Assembly: GCA_019347795.1 (NCBI GenBank)
Contig: JAHWKS010000321.1
Span: 1 to 6,673, forward strand
Reading direction: 5' to 3'
Length of the DNA: 6,673 bases
Source: Planctomycetota bacterium
GTDB taxonomy: Bacteria; Planctomycetota; Planctomycetia; Pirellulales; Pirellulaceae
Part shown: positions 4,931 to 6,673 of the stretch, in pieces
Layout: each line of letters starts with the position of its first letter
Numbering within the stretch: position 1 is the stretch's first letter
The notes under the pieces: generated by a model
What the model was told of the DNA's origin: nothing
Database searches by the model: none
What the model saw: the letters and a program-made list of their open reading frames with translations, nothing else
Translations under genes and position numbers: made by a program

Positions 4931-6673
4931 ATGTCGGCGGCCGCGCAACTCGCTGCGGGATGGAAGCTGCATCAGGCCGGCGACTACGCAGGCGCGGAGG
5001 GCTGCTATCAGGCGGTGCTTACGGCCGATCCCTACCACGCCAACGCGTGGTGCTATCTCGGCATGCTGCGGCATGACCGGAAGCTGTATAGCGAGGCGAA
5101 GTCGGCGTACGAGCGCTCTCTGGCGCTGGCGCCCGGCGCGGCGGTGACTCACAACAACCTGGGAAACACGCTCGTGGCGATGGATCGTCGCGAGGAGGCG
5201 ATCGCCTGCTTCGAGCGAGCCGCGGCCTTGCAGCCCCGGTACCCGAACGCCTACAAGAACAAAGGCTCATCGCTGACGTGGCTGGGGCGGCTCGATGAGG
5301 CGGCGGCGTCGTTTCGGCAGGCCCTGGCGCTCGCGCCCGAGGATCCGCAGACGCACCGCGACTTGGGTGTGGTGCTTCTTCTGCAAGGCCGATTCCAGGA
5401 GGGTTGGGCCGAGTACCAATATCGCTGGCGGACGCCGAATCTGTCGCTTCCGGCGCTGCGGCGTCCGATGTGGGACGGCTCGTCGCTCGACGGCAGGACG
5501 ATCTTCCTCCTCGCCGAGCAGGGGTTTGGCGACACGATTCATTTCATTCGCTACGCCGCGCGGTTGAAGCAGTTGTACGATTGCCGCGTCGTCGCGTCTT
5601 GCCATAAGCCGCTCCTGCCGCTGTTGTCGAGCGTCTCCGGTCCCGACGCGCTCATTCCGCTAGGCGGTGAGCCGGTCCGTTACGACGCCTTCGCGCCGCT
5701 GTTGAGCGTGCCGGGCATCCTGAACGACACGCCCTCCACGTTTCCCGCCGACGTTCCCTATCTGCACGCGCACCAAGAGCGCGTCGAGCGATGGGAAAAG
5801 AAGCTCGCCGGCTGCGAAGGACTGCGGGTGGGGATCGCGTGGCAGGGAAGCCCGGCCTTCGAGGCCGACGCGATGCGAAGCGCCCCGCTGTCGGCGTTCC
5901 TGCCGCTGGCCCGCGTCCCCGGCGTAACGCTCGTCAGCTTGCAAAAGGGATTCGGCGAAGAGCAACTGCCGCCGCTATCCGATCGCCTGTCAGCGATTCC
6001 GCTCGGACCGCGACTCGACGCGGAAGGCGCTGCCTTCCTCGATACCGCGGCTGTGATTAAGTCGCTCGATCTGGTGATTACCGTCGATACGTCGATCGGC
6101 CATCTCGCCGGCGCGCTGGGGGCGCCGACGTGGCTGGCCCTGGCGTATGTGCCCGACTGGCGATGGGGCATGACCGGGGAGCGCAGCGTCTGGTATCCGA
6201 CGATGCGGCTCTTTCGCCAAACCCGCCGCGGCGACTGGTCCACCGTCTTCAAGCCGATGGCCGAAGCGCTCGCCCGCCTCGCCGCAAACGTGGGAGAGCC
6301 GCCCCGCCCCGTAACGCAGGCGGCCCGCCTGTGCGGCGCCACGATCGAATCCACAGCCGCCGTCCCGGCGCCGCTGGTGGTCGAGATCTCCCCCGGCGAA
6401 CTCCTCGACAAGATCACGATTCTGGAGATCAAGTCCGAGCGAATCGCAGACGCCGCCAAGCTGCAGAACATCCGCCGCGAGCTGGATTCGCTGAACCACG
6501 TGCGCCGCGACAACGTTCCGGGCTCCTCAGAGCTGAACGACCTGGCGACGCAGCTCAAAGCGATCAACGAGCAACTGTGGGAAATCGAAGACGCGATCCG
6601 CGACTGCGAACGCCGCAACGACTTCGGCGCGGAATTCGTCGAGCTGGCCCGCTCCGTCTACCGCAGCAACGAC
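4931..6673 (+). CDS. TPR protein with GT9-like glycosyltransferase and DUF6165-like domains, 3' end missing
   Basis: The frame is open from the ATG at 4931 to the window edge, 581 residues without a stop. Residues about 3-165 are four to five TPR units, with typical A...Y..AL...P....A....G patterns (for example AEGCYQAVLTADPYHANAW, and EEAIACFERAAALQP). Residues about 185-450 resemble the glycosyltransferase-9/heptosyltransferase-like module often placed after TPRs: LLAEQGFGDTIHFIRYA (193-209), RVGIAWQGSP (299-308), VDTSIGHLAGALGAPTWLAL (385-404) and PDWRWG (408-413). From about 483, VEISPGELLDKITILEIKSERI and the following coiled-coil-like helices match what I recall of DUF6165; perhaps 20-30 residues are missing at the end. 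A role in sugar transfer to surface polymers or proteins is inferred. The start has only a weak purine-rich GAGCGAAG upstream and lies 13 bases after the preceding gene. Confidence 0.85.
   Translation, partial: MSAAAQLAAGWKLHQAGDYAGAEGCYQAVLTADPYHANAWCYLGMLRHDRKLYSEAKSAYERSLALAPGAAVTHNNLGNTLVAMDRREEAIACFERAAALQPRYPNAYKNKGSSLTWLGRLDEAAASFRQALALAPEDPQTHRDLGVVLLLQGRFQEGWAEYQYRWRTPNLSLPALRRPMWDGSSLDGRTIFLLAEQGFGDTIHFIRYAARLKQLYDCRVVASCHKPLLPLLSSVSGPDALIPLGGEPVRYDAFAPLLSVPGILNDTPSTFPADVPYLHAHQERVERWEKKLAGCEGLRVGIAWQGSPAFEADAMRSAPLSAFLPLARVPGVTLVSLQKGFGEEQLPPLSDRLSAIPLGPRLDAEGAAFLDTAAVIKSLDLVITVDTSIGHLAGALGAPTWLALAYVPDWRWGMTGERSVWYPTMRLFRQTRRGDWSTVFKPMAEALARLAANVGEPPRPVTQAARLCGATIESTAAVPAPLVVEISPGELLDKITILEIKSERIADAAKLQNIRRELDSLNHVRRDNVPGSSELNDLATQLKAINEQLWEIEDAIRDCERRNDFGAEFVELARSVYRSND

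Noticed and set aside
5758..6618. 286-residue open frame on the minus strand
   Set aside because: It lies antisense to the TPR/glycosyltransferase-like gene and has an Arg/Ser-rich composition typical of GC-rich shadow frames.

Overview
The window looks like a chromosomal segment from a high-GC member of the Planctomycetota, possibly the Pirellulales lineage. This is an inference from content, since no rRNA or other phylogenetic marker is present apart from bL31. The supporting content is a secreted protein that is about 20% cysteine and built on an 11-residue repeat, a protein joining an MJ0042-type zinc ribbon to a GYF_2-like domain and a membrane tail, a TPR/GT9-like/DUF6165 fusion, and GGAATGC-type inverted repeats of the kind I associate with planctomycete genomes.

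Left part (1-2150, plus strand): the 3' end of a LolC/LolE-type ABC permease, then a LolD-type ATPase (427-1230), then a branched-chain aminotransferase (1284-2150). The first two together form a lipoprotein-release or MacB-like exporter. The gap between them holds short inverted repeats followed by a T run. The junction between the ATPase and the aminotransferase is occupied by an imperfect inverted repeat of GGAATGC units. Its left arm encodes the last ten residues of the ATPase and its right arm runs up to the aminotransferase start codon.

Middle part (2215-3374, minus strand): rpmE (zinc-type bL31), converging on ilvE, and upstream of it a gene for a Cys-rich secreted repeat protein. Between these two lie, in minus-strand order, a strong hairpin terminator, a candidate sigma70-type promoter, and a roughly 150-nt rpmE leader. 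The leader contains a 24-bp stem-loop whose loop can also pair with upstream leader sequence.

Right part (3375-6673): a 550-bp divergent intergenic region, then two closely spaced plus-strand genes. The first encodes a zinc-ribbon/GYF_2/membrane protein. The second, open at the window edge, encodes TPRs followed by a GT9-like domain and a DUF6165-like C-terminus, suggesting a role in glycan or surface-polymer assembly.

No tRNA, rRNA, CRISPR array, transposase or recognisable defence system is visible. The items most worth a second look are the Cys-rich repeat protein, the structured rpmE leader and the repeat at the lolD/ilvE junction.
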